From Sinohyriopsis cumingii (taxonomy: Eukaryota > Mollusca > Bivalvia > Unionida > Unionidae), in the NCBI GenBank assembly GCA_028554795.2, contig CM068824.1, forward strand, positions 165,351,946 through 165,415,945: a stretch of 64,000 nucleotides of DNA, written 5' to 3'. Under the pieces are notes generated by a model that was not told the DNA's origin, did not search any database, and was given only the letters and a program-made list of their open reading frames with translations. A program made the translations under genes and the position numbers. Shown here in pieces: positions 24,259-34,410 of the stretch (position 1 is its first letter; each line of letters begins with the position of its first letter).

Positions 24259-24617
24259 CCAAAGGCCCTTTTCAGGGCCCCCATATTTCTCGAAAAGAGA
24301 TAGCCTTTCCATTGCCTACCCCTTTTTTTTAAAAATTTAAAAAAAAAATCCCATGTTAAATTCCCCTTGTACGTATATTGTCCCACGATTTATTCCCATG
24401 TTAAATTCCCCTTGTACGTAGAGTGTCCCACGATTTATTCCCATGTTAATTCCCCTTGTACGTAGAGTGTCCCACGATTTATTCCCATGTTAATTCCCCT
24501 TGTACGTAGAGTGTCCCACGATTTTTCGCCATGTTAAATTTCCATTGTACGTAGAGTGTCCCAAGGGGTTCTGTAATGCTAATTCCCATTGTACGTAGGG
24601 TATCCCCCTTCACTACT
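24259..24617. repeat. Right terminal inverted repeat (Polinton 1)
   Basis: 359 bp, inverted copy of 4538-4941 with one 45-bp array unit fewer. Ends ...CCCTTCACTACT at 24617. Confidence 0.93.
24264..24301 (+). terminator. Histone-type 3' stem-loop and purine element, terminal gene 5
   Basis: Plus strand GGCCCTTTTCAGGGCC (24264-24279) preceded by ACCAAA and followed by CCCA, with CTCGAAAAGAGATAG at about 24289-24303. Mirror image of the copy at 4901-4936, because both lie in the inverted repeat. Confidence 0.85.
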
Positions 24618-24623
24618 ATCACT
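24618..24623. repeat. Target-site duplication ATCACT (right, Polinton 1)
   Basis: Exact copy of 4532-4537. Confidence 0.95.
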
Positions 24624-25315
24624 GCATACAGTGAGATATTGTTGTCTCACTAACAACTGCATTAAAACAAAACAAATAAATATATAACCTAACATAACCA
24701 AGAAATATCCAAATGACATTTTTATTGATTTAGCACTACTTAAATGATTCTGATATTTTATTACAAGTTGAAATGTGAACTTCTTTAACAAATTATTACT
24801 AAGTTTTGACTCAGCACTTAAGAAATATCTGAAATGGCTTTATAAGACAAATTTACAAGGTTCGGGCAATGTGACGACAAAATGTGTTTTTCTCGTTTAG
24901 TTCAAAAGTTGTAAACAAACTTAGGTCTATGCAAGCACGAGGGTTAAATAGTAGAGATTTAATATTGATAACTATTTTTAAAAAATGGCGTTTAAATTAA
25001 CAAATATACCCCTGTAAAGTCGAGTACTATTTCAAAACAGGTTGCTACTGTGCATATGAACAACGATACAGCTCGTGAACATCAATATTGTATCGACCAG
25101 TCTCCTCCACCGTGGTTATGTTATTGAAGGGATGGAACATTTTTTTGTTCTTCTTTCTTTCCGCATGGTAAATTTGTCCGCGTTGTGTAGTATCGGAGAT
25201 CATTTGAAGCAAAAGTCAACATTTACCAGCGTTTGTTTCTTGCATTGCCTTCTGTATACATTTCAGCATTTATTACGAAATTAAAATTGTTAATTTTGCG
25301 AGTGCCAACGTGAAT
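24624..25315. other. AT-rich host DNA, no gene seen
   Basis: No coding frame with support. Plain AT-rich flank of the insertion. Confidence 0.6.
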
Positions 25316-25412
25316 CCAAGGACGCTAACTTCTTGAGGACTGCAATAGGGCTTAAGTTAACGACGCTAACTTCTTGAGGACCGTAACCGGGCTTTAGTTA
25401 AGAACGCTAACT
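25316..25412. repeat. Short tandem repeat, about 42-bp unit
   Basis: The unit beginning GACGCTAACTTCTTGAGGAC occurs twice with a third partial copy. Host sequence. Confidence 0.8.
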
Positions 25413-25501
25413 TTATTCGTTTTGCATTAAATGCGTCTGATTTACTTTAAAAGATTTCAGATTTCAAATACAAGGTTAACGCTGATTTGATTTTGAAAAA
25501 G

Positions 25502-25861
25502 AGACAGAAAATCAATATTCTGTTGGCTTCACCCGTTTTTCATTTCAACTCTAATATCTCGGGTGTGATTGAATACTAGGTGCGTGTGTACACTGTACTT
25601 ACACCGTAACTTGTAGACGATCTTGTCGTGCCGTGTCTCAGTGATTGTGTCTGATGACTGATTCCAGAGGAAGGGAGGTTAGACAGAAAATCAATATACT
25701 GTTGGCTTCACCCGTCTTTCATTTCAACTCTAATATCTCGGGTGTGACTGAATACTAGGTGCGTGTGTACACTGTACTTACACCGTAACTTGTAGACGAT
25801 CTTGTCGTGCCGTGTCTCGGTGATTGTGTCTGATGACTGATTCCAGAAGAAGGGAGGTTAA
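25502..25861. repeat. Direct tandem duplication, about 179-bp unit x2
   Basis: 25502-25680 and 25681-25861 start AGACAGAAAATCAATAT and are about 95% identical. No coding content recognised. Confidence 0.85.
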
Positions 25862-26779
25862 GACAGATCATAATTCCCACAACAATGCTCAGTATCAGTA
25901 TAAGTCGTCCGCATCTTATTTTAAGCTGTGTCCTCATTCTGTCTGTACATACTGGACTGCTAGAAGAGTATCAATAACGATCCGGTGTTCTACTGTTCAT
26001 ATTTAACATAGGCTGAGGTTAGCATATAGGGCAATTGGAAACTCCGTACCTAGACAATTACATGTAATGAACCGTTCCCTATTGTTGTACAAAGTTTGCA
26101 ATGCACTGTAAGATCGTAATGGTGGAGTTACTATGATAGCACGAAGCTCATACACAGGTGATGTCATTATCAAACAAATATTTAGCAACTGTTCGAAAAC
26201 CGTGTTGTCTTACTTTACTACAGAGTGTAAATTTTACAATCATTAATGATATTGATATTATCATATTTTGTGTTCCACTGATTTTTCTCAGTAACCGGTT
26301 GAAATTATGTCGCGGTGATATTACTCAAAATGTAAGCACGTGTTAGTTTCATGTTGGCCTACTGTAATAATATCTTCCAGAATATGTCCACTTCTAAATC
26401 AGCAACATTTTCAACTCGTCCATTATTTTATGAAATAGCAGTAAGCTTGAATATGTATCAATTTGAAAAGTTGATTACTGTTGCTGAATGACACTTGAGT
26501 TTTCATTTCATTTTTTCACAATAAAATCGTTTAGCAAGCGTTGATATGATTTCAAATATTATTATAAAACCCAGTGAGATGTCTTCAAATTGAAGACTAT
26601 TTTAAATTTATGAATTTCCGTGTGATAATTATCGTGTAATAAAGTCGTTTTGCCTGAGCTAGTGAAAGATTCATTACCCCGCAACATACCACCTTACCAA
26701 CTCTTCACCTCCCAACCGAATATAAGCCATTAGTTGTGTGCACCACTTCAGAGACAATGCGATGTCCACTAGGCGAAAG
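25862..26779. other. Host DNA, no gene seen
   Basis: AT-rich, no supported coding frame or repeat family recognised. Confidence 0.5.
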
Positions 26780-26929
26780 TACCAAAGCCTCCTGGGGGAA
26801 CATTGGGAATTTAACATGGGAATGGCATTTGGTGGACAGAATGAAATTTAACATGGGTGACGTAACGGTACTGGACACTAGGCAACAACATTACAAGTGA
26901 CTGACCTCAAAGAGCAGTGAATTAGTTAC

Positions 26930-26975
26930 AGTGTACGAGTTACCTTAATACGCGCTACTCTAGGTAAGTATGGAT
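26930..26975. other. ACGCGCTACTCTAGGTA motif shared with window end
   Basis: TTAATACGCGCTACTCTAGG followed by TAAGTATG resembles the sequence at about 63713-63735. The CTAG/GTAAGTAT part matches a splice donor. It may be a conserved subterminal or leader sequence of a related element. Confidence 0.4.
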
Positions 26976-27158
26976 TTGATCTAATACTTCAGATCGTGTG
27001 TAAAAGGTGATACTGCACGTTGTTGCCTCTTACTGACTTTCTAGTTTTTCACCCGAACCGTTTCATCTTGATTGCAAAAGTTTCGTTTGACTTGGTTTCC
27101 CATGCGGCAGGTCACTATATATAGGGTGAGTGTCTTAGAGTAATCATTTGGTTCACAA

Positions 27159-27660
27159 ATGGTCAAGAAGATGGAAGAGCCAACACAGACCGATCTCCTC
27201 CTGGTCAGAGTTTTGAGGTTGTCGTACGAAAGTTTACTTCAGAGCAGACGACGGACTACTCATCCTCCTTTCGAGATAAAAGTCGAGATACTTGCTGTAT
27301 CTATCAGAAGAAAGGACATCGGGCTACAGAATATCCACAAAAGCAAAGCGAGACAGGAGTGAAGAGAAGACATAAAGGTCGAGATACTTGTTATCATTGT
27401 TAGAAGAAAGGAAAATGGTCGTCAGAGTGCCCTAAGAAAAAGAGAACCAAGCAAATAAAAACGAGGAGTAGAAGAGGACTTCCAAAAATGAAGAAGACCC
27501 CCCCCCCCAAGGAAGAAGAACCCATGCCCATCCAGAAAGGCAAGAAAGAAACAGAGGAGAAGAAAATGACAAGGAAGAACCAGTGCCAGTGGAAAAATTC
27601 AAACGGAGAGAGAGAGAGAAATTCAAACGGAGAGAGAGAGAGAGAGAGAGAGAACACGTG
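27159..27660 (+). pseudogene. Decayed zinc-knuckle protein gene
   Basis: Reading with frame changes gives relatives of both CCHC knuckles of the Polinton gene at 22458-22922: SRDTCCIYQKKGHRATEYP, then GRDTCYHC, a stop, KKGKWSSECPKKK. Several ligand residues are lost (CIY for CxxC, Y for C). The tail has become a GA microsatellite at 27605-27655. Confidence 0.7.
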
Positions 27661-27680
27661 TTGTGGAAATTCATTGTGAT

Positions 27681-28580
27681 TTTCAGAAAGAGAGAATATT
27701 GTCACGAGAAAAACACATGGACAATATTTTTCGTTTCGTTAATGTAATTTTCGTTTCGTTAAAGTTTATATTCTGATTTTAAATGTTAGGCGGGCTTTGT
27801 AGTGCCATCTAGCGTCTTAGTGTTTGGGTCACGCGATTATTTCACGGGCCAAGTTTACCATTTGCTTAGCATGGAGAGCAAAACTTGTCCGAGCAAAACT
27901 TGTCCTGAGCTACGTTTGCTGTAAGGTATAACACTACCAATTACCCAAGTCCAGGTGGGCGGAGCATAAGGTGTAGGAAGATTGCATTCAGAAATAAAGA
28001 ACAACACTAGCTGTGATTGGTGCATTATGTAAGAGTTGTACTTTCTGTTAGGCTTAAAAAAAGTTGTGCCTCTTGGCAACATGTGAGATTATGTTGTATT
28101 ATTAGGACAGAATTTTTCAGTACAAGTAACAAGATTGAAAATTCCTCTAAATTGTGTTAAGAGTAAGTTTCGATTAAATTATATCAGAAGTAAATTGATA
28201 AATCATACTGAAAGTAATCCTCTACTAAAATATATTGAGATTTAATCCATTTATTCGTGTTACAATTATATACTACTATTCAACAATGATTACGCTATTA
28301 TGATCAAGTACGAACCGTCTTATACAAAACATTACTTGTATCGCAGACTCAGCACAAAATAGTATATTCAGCAGGTTATAAAAATAGCGAACTAGACAGA
28401 TTCCAAAAATTCTCATGAAGGACAAATGTGCTGATCTTGCAGAAGTACTTACGTAATAATGTATATAGACTACGAAGCCTCGCTTTGAGATTCTGGCCAA
28501 ACGCAAGAGCTAAAGAACACGCCATATTTGGCGTTGTCTTAAGAAAGCGGGTATGTTAAGCCCAGCCACGGGTCGACACC
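27681..28580. other. Host DNA, no gene seen
   Basis: AT-rich. Small frames present have no recognisable protein and no copy elsewhere in the window. Confidence 0.5.
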
Positions 28581-29242
28581 AGTTTTGTTAGCCAGAAACT
28601 CAAGCAGGCTCTGTCTTTTGCAGGTAAGATAACCGTCTATGTACAGTTTTCATAGTATAAGACTTTTTAGTGTTATAAGAATTTTTAGTGTCATAAGAAT
28701 GTTTAGTGTTAAGATGTTAACCTAACATCAGTATGTTTAAACATTAGATAATTTTAATATTTCTTTGCTATTCTTTAATATAATGTATCGGAAAGTTTAA
28801 TTGTTTGAAGAACTCATATTTACTTATAATTATATTATTGATTATAGTAAAAGCAACGTTCGCTACCAACTTCATACTCGGTAATAGTTAATTTGGAAAT
28901 AAAATACTCTTTATATAATAGAGTTTAATATGTTGACTTTTTAGAATAAATTCAGTAAAATATATTTCAATTACGGTATTAGTCTGAAATATTGAATTTT
29001 AGATTCTTTTGCTATCGTGAATTTATTCGATATTTAATTATCTGTATCTGTATTACATTCTAAACGGCAGATATTATACAAGTATGATGTTGGTACGTGA
29101 AAGAATATCGTAGTTTTATATGTATTTCTTATATTCGAAAATTGATCTTGTTGTAGTTTGATATTGAAATGTAAGTTTATATGTTGAGTATTTCAATAAA
29201 GTTTTGTTAGCCAGAAACTCAAGCAGGCTCTGTCTTTTGCAG
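28581..29242. repeat. 43-bp direct repeats bounding an intron-like 576-bp segment
   Basis: 28581-28623 and 29200-29242 are identical and end CTGTCTTTTGCAG. The first is followed by GTAAGATAAC (donor-like), and the second ends in a good acceptor. Removing 28624-29242 as an intron would delete exactly the insert plus one repeat copy. No coding exon is identifiable, so transcription is unproven. Confidence 0.6.
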
Positions 29243-30069
29243 CTCGATCCCGAGTACCTTCAATTCCCCAAGAATGTAGTCACGTCTTCATCATCGAGTG
29301 ACACTACATCAAATGACTTGAACTTCCTTCCTTTCTTCTCTCTCTCTCTCTCTCGGAATTGAGAAACGGATTAACTTAGAGTTTACGAAGTAAAACTCTT
29401 CGTAAAAAATTCATAACTAGATCATATTGTATTTTTATGATTTTTTTTTTTTGTGTATGTTGTGACTAGATAACTCTTACCCCTGTCAAGTTCTAGCAAA
29501 GTTATATCTCTTAAATGCAATGGAGTACCTGGTTTTGTCTTAGTCAAATTGACAATCTAGCATTTTTCTCTATGACAGTGTGTGACATGCATCCTGAGGT
29601 AGGATGAAAAGTATAGTTATTTCACAAACATTAGCATCGAGGTATATGGAAAAACAATTGGTACCGTGATACTGTAAGCAAGTGCCTGCCATTGTAATTT
29701 ATCCGCCAGCGATAGGCAAGCGTGGGATAGCATGTACTTGCTGGTTCACTGCTTGTTTCGGTAAGAGTTTGTTCTATGTGTATACAGAAAGGGGAAAAAA
29801 ATAAATAAATAAATAATAATAATTCTTTTTCTTAGACCAGTAAGAAATAACAACCTAAATATAATCAAAAACCTAACTTGATAATTCCTGACTGAGTCAA
29901 CCCTTCAATAAACAAACATGCGCCACGGTGAAAAACTTCAAATGAGTCAACCTAATCCTTCAAACCCCAATTGGACAGAAATAAGCTAAGGCCATGATGC
30001 AAATAAATAATAGACACGCATACGCGCACGCGCGAAACAAACAACAACATGTAGACGTCTTTTTTATTT
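29243..30069. other. Host DNA with CT microsatellite, no gene seen
   Basis: A CT run at about 29339-29354, a T10 tract near 29442 and a TAAA repeat near 29802. No coding support. Confidence 0.5.
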
Positions 30070-30407
30070 ATATTTTCGGCAAACCGCTCCGGTGGCCTAG
30101 TGGTTAGAGCGTCCGCCTCGAATGCGGGAGGTCGTGGATTCGATCCCGGCCGAGTCATACCAAACACTTAACAAAAATGGTACTAACAGCTGCCTCGCTT
30201 GGCGCTCAGCATTAAGAGGTTAGTGTTAGCACTGGTCGGCCTGGTGTCAGGATAATGTGACTAGGTGGGACATCATGCTACATGTCTGCGGCATGACGTC
30301 CCGGTGCTAGACATCACTATAAACTGTCACATTGCAGACATCGTGGCGAAATGACCGAAAAATTGTTAAAGCTACGTTAAAAATCCAAGTCACACATATT
30401 TTCGGCA
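30070..30407 (+). mobile_element. Full-length tRNA-headed SINE with 12-bp target duplication (SINE-A)
   Basis: Flanked by ATATTTTCGGCA at 30070-30081 and 30396-30407. The head has RNA polymerase III boxes: A-box TGGCCTAGTGG at about 30093-30103 and B-box GGATTCGATCC at 30137-30147. The body (about 30178-30330) holds the conserved central region (TGCCTCGCTTGGCGCTCAGC, GTGACTAGGTGGG) known from widespread mollusc/invertebrate SINEs of the Nin-DC or similar type. The tail is ACGTTAAAAATCC. Its 3' part is repeated at each tandem-unit junction. Confidence 0.8.
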
Positions 30408-30490
30408 TAACATCCATCATATTTAAAGTTAATATAGGAATAGTTAAGAATCTAAACCAATACATGATTTGACCAAGGTAGCACCAGTCC

Positions 30491-30594
30491 TAGTCCTACA
30501 ATGTAAGACATAGCACATGTTGTTTTTGTACACGCACCCCACCCACCCACCCCGAACTAAAATATCGGGTGATGTGTCTTACGTTGTAGGACTA
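30491..30594. repeat. Hairpin with C-rich loop
   Basis: Arms TAGTCCTACAATGTAAGACA and the near-complement ending ACGTTGTAGGACTA; the loop contains CCCCACCCACCCACCCC, able to form an i-motif/G-quadruplex. Repeated in units 2 and 3 (about 34721 and 38949). Could be a small MITE. Confidence 0.6.
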
Positions 30595-30854
30595 GCACCA
30601 GTCCTAACATGAACAAATGCAAAAACAACAATTTACACACATCCTACAAACACAGGACAAACCGACTCTGGCAAAGTCACTTCGCGCAACAACAAACAAA
30701 TGCATAAAGGCTGCAGAGCGGCTCTTGGACTGATCAAATGTAAATTCAAATATATCAAATACTAATGTAAAAAATACAAGTATATAAGACTTTATAAAGT
30801 GAAAAATCCCTGAAATGTATTCACTATTTTATTTATGTCATATATGTAGCAAGC

Positions 30855-31200
30855 CAACTCAAAAAGTTCAATTCCATGAAATCAACTAGAGTGGAACGGA
30901 TTGGTCCATTCATTTTATTAAACGTGCCGATATTATTACTCCATCTCTTTCATACATAATTAATCAACATGTCCCAAAACATATATATTTAAAAAAATCA
31001 TTTCCTTAATCTGGTGCTATTTTATGCAATGAACTCCCTCTAAAAGAAGAAACAAATCTAAATGTATTCAAGACCAAATTGTCATTGAACACAATGAAAT
31101 GCATGAACACCAAATTACTTTCTATGCATACAGTGAAACATTTGACACTCGATGGGTTATAATTACCATGAAAAATGTAAATTTACATTAGGATAAGTAT
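30855..31200 (+). pseudogene. LINE reverse transcriptase C-terminal remnant
   Basis: Plus-strand reading gives SGAILCNELPLKEETNLNVFKTKL-like text (about 31010-31080), matching the closing segment of CR1/jockey-type RTs (xWNxLPxExKxxxSLxxFKxKL), with degraded upstream sequence. Repeated in unit 2 (about 35083-35428) and unit 3 (about 39311-39656). Confidence 0.5.
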
Positions 31201-32645
31201 ATCAACGATGATGTACACTGGAACTAATTGATCACAAATTGAAATTAAAATGCCTTGAGAAAGAAAAACTGATATACCTATACCTGCTGTATAAATGCAG
31301 GTTTACTCACCACCCATGCTCTTCTTTATTTCCCAACACACACAGTATTTTCATTTATTATACATTTTTGCAAAAGTCAGCAATTTAGTCCTGTTTTCCC
31401 ATATTTCATTTTAATTAGGTCTCTCTGAAGTACTACTTTATCATGTGTGCAGAAGAGGCATTTAGCGTGAATTGGCTTAAGGGTAGATATTTTCAAGTCA
31501 ACCGAGACCTGATCTCAATATACATCTCCATTGTCTGTTTCTGTGTAGTTTATGTTCTGCATATTTAGTAACAATTCCTTAAGCACAGCCATTGCAATAC
31601 GCGCATTAATAACACTGGCATTCATCGGAACTTTATGGATCCAGTTTTTGACCACAAGGTTAAGCACACCTTGCAGCAAGGGGTTCCGACAGGACAATTT
31701 TAGCAGCATTGTTTTGAAGAAAGAGGTTTACAATAATTGAAATTGTTCAGACGACTGATCGCTAATTGTTGAGAACTTTCTGCTTTAACAGTGGCTATTA
31801 AAAACACATGAAAATGTAATTACTTCAGATTACAATACCGTAGTGGTATTAAATGTTAAATGTGTTAACTCAGACATGTGTGGAAGAAGTAAACTTTTTC
31901 TATAAGACCCCTGAATTTACGCCAGGTGTTAGCAAATAATTTAATTAAGCAACTTAATTACTCAACTTAATTACTGTAGTACATATTTACATCTGCTTGC
32001 TTGCAAATACATTTAAATGAATGTCGACATAATCATTTGTAGAGACATGTACGTCAATTTGTTTTGTTGTATCAATGATAGATCCACAAACTTGCGTACC
32101 AACGAATACGCACCTTTTACACAAACCACATATTCGAAACCTCGAAAATAATGTTCACTCTGGGCTTTTAAAGTTAATGTATCCCGAAGGCCTCGCTGTA
32201 GAATAGTATATTATCCTGAGATACCCCATGAAATAAAGTATTTATTTTTTTTGATTATCACAAAGCTGAAAGACCTAACAAACACAAAATCACACAAGTT
32301 ATTAACAGTCAAAACATGTGGAATGGTGATTGTTTTTTGTTTTTTTGACTGCCTTTACTTTTAATTGACCTCTGAGTACAAATGACTCTTGTTACCACCC
32401 TATGGTCAAAATCTTAAGGAACAGAAAAAAAGCAAAACCAATACGTTTCATAAATCTAAACAAACAGTTTAATTATTAAAGTTATCAATTACACATGTGA
32501 GAGGAATTTAGAGTATTATGAAGGGAATCCAAGCTAGTCTTTTTAAAGGTCTATGAAAATCCTAAATGAAAGAAAAGTTCCTTATAAATTAGAATACCTG
32601 AAATGTGCTAGTCATCCAAGAACCGTCACGTTGTAAAATAAAATG

Positions 32646-33800
32646 TCCGTTGATGCAAGTGATGTTGAGGTTCGTGCAGTATTGATTCAATAAGATGATA
32701 ATGGTGTAGATCATCCAGGGTGCTATTTTTTTTCTACAAAATTAAATAGGCACAAGTGTAATTATTCTACAATTAAGAAAGAATTGTTTGGCTTTGATAT
32801 TGGCTTTGCAAACTTTGAAGTGTATATTATTAGTTCAGCTCCTTCTCCAATTAATGTTTTAATGATCACAACCCCTTACATTCATTGGCAATATGAAAAA
32901 CAAAAGTCAGCGATTATTAAGGTTGGGTTTGATGTTGCAGGAATACAATATTGACATCACCACATCAATGAAAAATACAATCTGTTAGCAGACGCAATTC
33001 CAAGCGTGTAAAAATATTATGTTGTTTATTGAATACATTTGTGTCATTCATAAGGTGCTTCATATTATGTTAAATGTAATGTACATTTGACTAATAGATA
33101 ACAGGAAGCTTTGTTGCATACAGCTTTCTTTTGCTTTATGAGGGGAGGTGTTATATATATTTAATTTGCATTGCTTGTTTGTTAGTTTTTTATTTCATTA
33201 ATTGCTGTAGGTTATGTAAAGTTATCTTTTGTAGCTGACCTTGTCAAAAACCATGTTTATTTTCTACCTGACCCTTAATAATTGATTTTTAATTTTGTAA
33301 ACAACTAATACGTAACTAGTATTTTCTATTTGAGCATGGGTTTAATATTAGGATCATTATTAATAGAAATAAATATAGCTATCTTGGTCTGAGTCTAGAA
33401 CATTGTTTTCTATGCTCTTTGTTAAAATTTTAGCGACACACTTTTTAACTATAACTAAAATTTTATTTTGTAAACATTTGTAACCATCTAGAATGACATT
33501 TTCAATTTGGTAATAATTTTTTGTTTGTTATAAACTGCTAATTGTGGCCTAGGTCAAATAGAGGAGTATAAAATCTTGTTACTGGAAAAATTATTTATTG
33601 ATGCTGTAAGAAGTAGCAGAATCAGTTGCATTATTGTTGTGTCCTGTGTTTCATTTTGCCTGAAATGTATCTATTCAAATTATTGAATTCATGTTAATCA
33701 TTGGAAATAAAAAGACCTCAAAAATAACATTGTTGGAAATAGAGACTTTGATTTATTGTGAAATTTCAAATACAGATATATTCTTGATTTATTATTGCGA
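32646..33800 (+). pseudogene. Ty3/gypsy remnant: RNase H, polypurine tract and 3' LTR
   Basis: Reading DASDVEVRAVLIQ then CNYSTIKKELFGFDIGFANFEVYI and EKYNLLADAIPSV (32655-33011) is the gypsy RNase H (DASDxGxGAVLxQ ... FExYV ... NxLADALSR). Integrase is deleted. AGGGGAGGTG at 33141-33150 is a polypurine tract, followed by the LTR start TGTTATATATATTT. A TATA box GTATAAAATC lies near 33572 and AATAAA near 33705. The LTR end was not located. Copies: 36874-38028 and 61121-62275. Confidence 0.7.
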
Positions 33801-34410
33801 TTCAACAAAGACTGTTGGCATATCACTAAGACAGAGGCCACTACAGACACATCAACACTTCCAGCATTGGATTTATTTTAGAATACCACTAAATGTTGTT
33901 CAGAACTTTAATCATTAGAGCTTGTTCGAAAGTCTTGGATTATTTGGGATTTATTTCGCAATACCTTAAGTTCTTTTTAAATTTTTCACTTTGTATTCCA
34001 GGAAAATAAATTATTTGTTGAATTGTACAAAACCTTGTTGGTTCTCACTCTTTTCTATTACTTATTTTAAGACCATATATTCATAATAATTTCTACTTTG
34101 GCTATACTGGTCCACAGTAAATAATTTTTTTTCACAATGTAGTAATCTGTAATGTCCTAGGCAGATAGTTTTAATCTTTCAAAATTCGTTGCTAGGGTAT
34201 ATTCTAGAACTGGCACTTTTGAGGAAACTGCCCTATCCGTTTGACAACTATGGGGAATTTGCTAATAACAGGATGGATTCAGTAATGAAATTGAAGTAGG
34301 ATTTGCGCATTTGATGTACGATTTTTGCGCATTCAGTAGACTTTTCTGTCTCGGATGCGGGAGATCGTGGGTTCGATCCCCAGCCGACTCATACGAAAGG
34401 TTCATAAAAA

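Larger units (their letters stand above)
4538..24617. mobile_element. Maverick/Polinton element 1 (about 20.08 kb)
   Basis: Bounded by inverted repeats beginning AGTAGTGAAGGGGGATACCC and a 6-bp target duplication. It encodes the full Polinton hallmark set: protein-primed polymerase B, integrase, A32-type ATPase, adenain-like protease, major and minor capsid proteins. It also has terminal accessory genes not part of the canonical set. Polymerase, ATPase, protease and major capsid frames are open. The penton gene, the integrase C-terminus and one terminal gene carry frame breaks. It is about 95% identical by eye to element 2 through the core. Confidence 0.97.
26780..27680 (+). mobile_element. 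Decayed Polinton fragment
   Basis: Two copies of the subterminal motif GGGAATTTAACATGGGAATG-like at about 26809-26860 resemble the Polinton terminal-repeat units. They are followed at 27112 by a TATATATAGGGTGAGTGTC promoter-like segment and a ruined copy of the zinc-knuckle gene. The rest of the element is missing, so it is an internally deleted or truncated relic of a related but distinct family. Confidence 0.65.
30178..34410. repeat. Tandem segmental unit 1 (about 4.23 kb)
   Basis: Near identical to 34411-38638 and to the sum of 38639-40507 and 60528-62885. Contents: SINE body; a 20-bp-arm hairpin flanking a C-rich CCCCACCCACCCACCCC run (30491-30594); a LINE 3' remnant; an AT-rich stretch with short non-conserved frames; a gypsy RNase H/LTR remnant; and a 5'-truncated SINE head at the end. 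No host gene is recognised. The Polinton 2 target CATGTA is uninterrupted at 32046-32051. Confidence 0.93.

Noticed and set aside
4538-24617. Integrated adenovirus or virophage
   Set aside because: The rve integrase with chromodomain, pPolB, 6-bp target duplication and inverted repeats define a Maverick/Polinton; there is no virophage-type gene order or adenoviral terminal protein.
30087-30160. tRNA gene
   Set aside because: Pol III A and B boxes are present but the sequence is fused to a SINE body, has a target duplication around the whole and no clean tRNA acceptor stem closure.
31515-31740. Two small opposite-strand frames repeated in each tandem unit
   Set aside because: They are identical only because the whole 4.2-kb unit is duplicated; no recognisable protein, promoter or codon constraint.
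33691-33918. 75-aa frame repeated three times
   Set aside because: Lies in the gypsy LTR remnant and is copied with the unit; no independent support.
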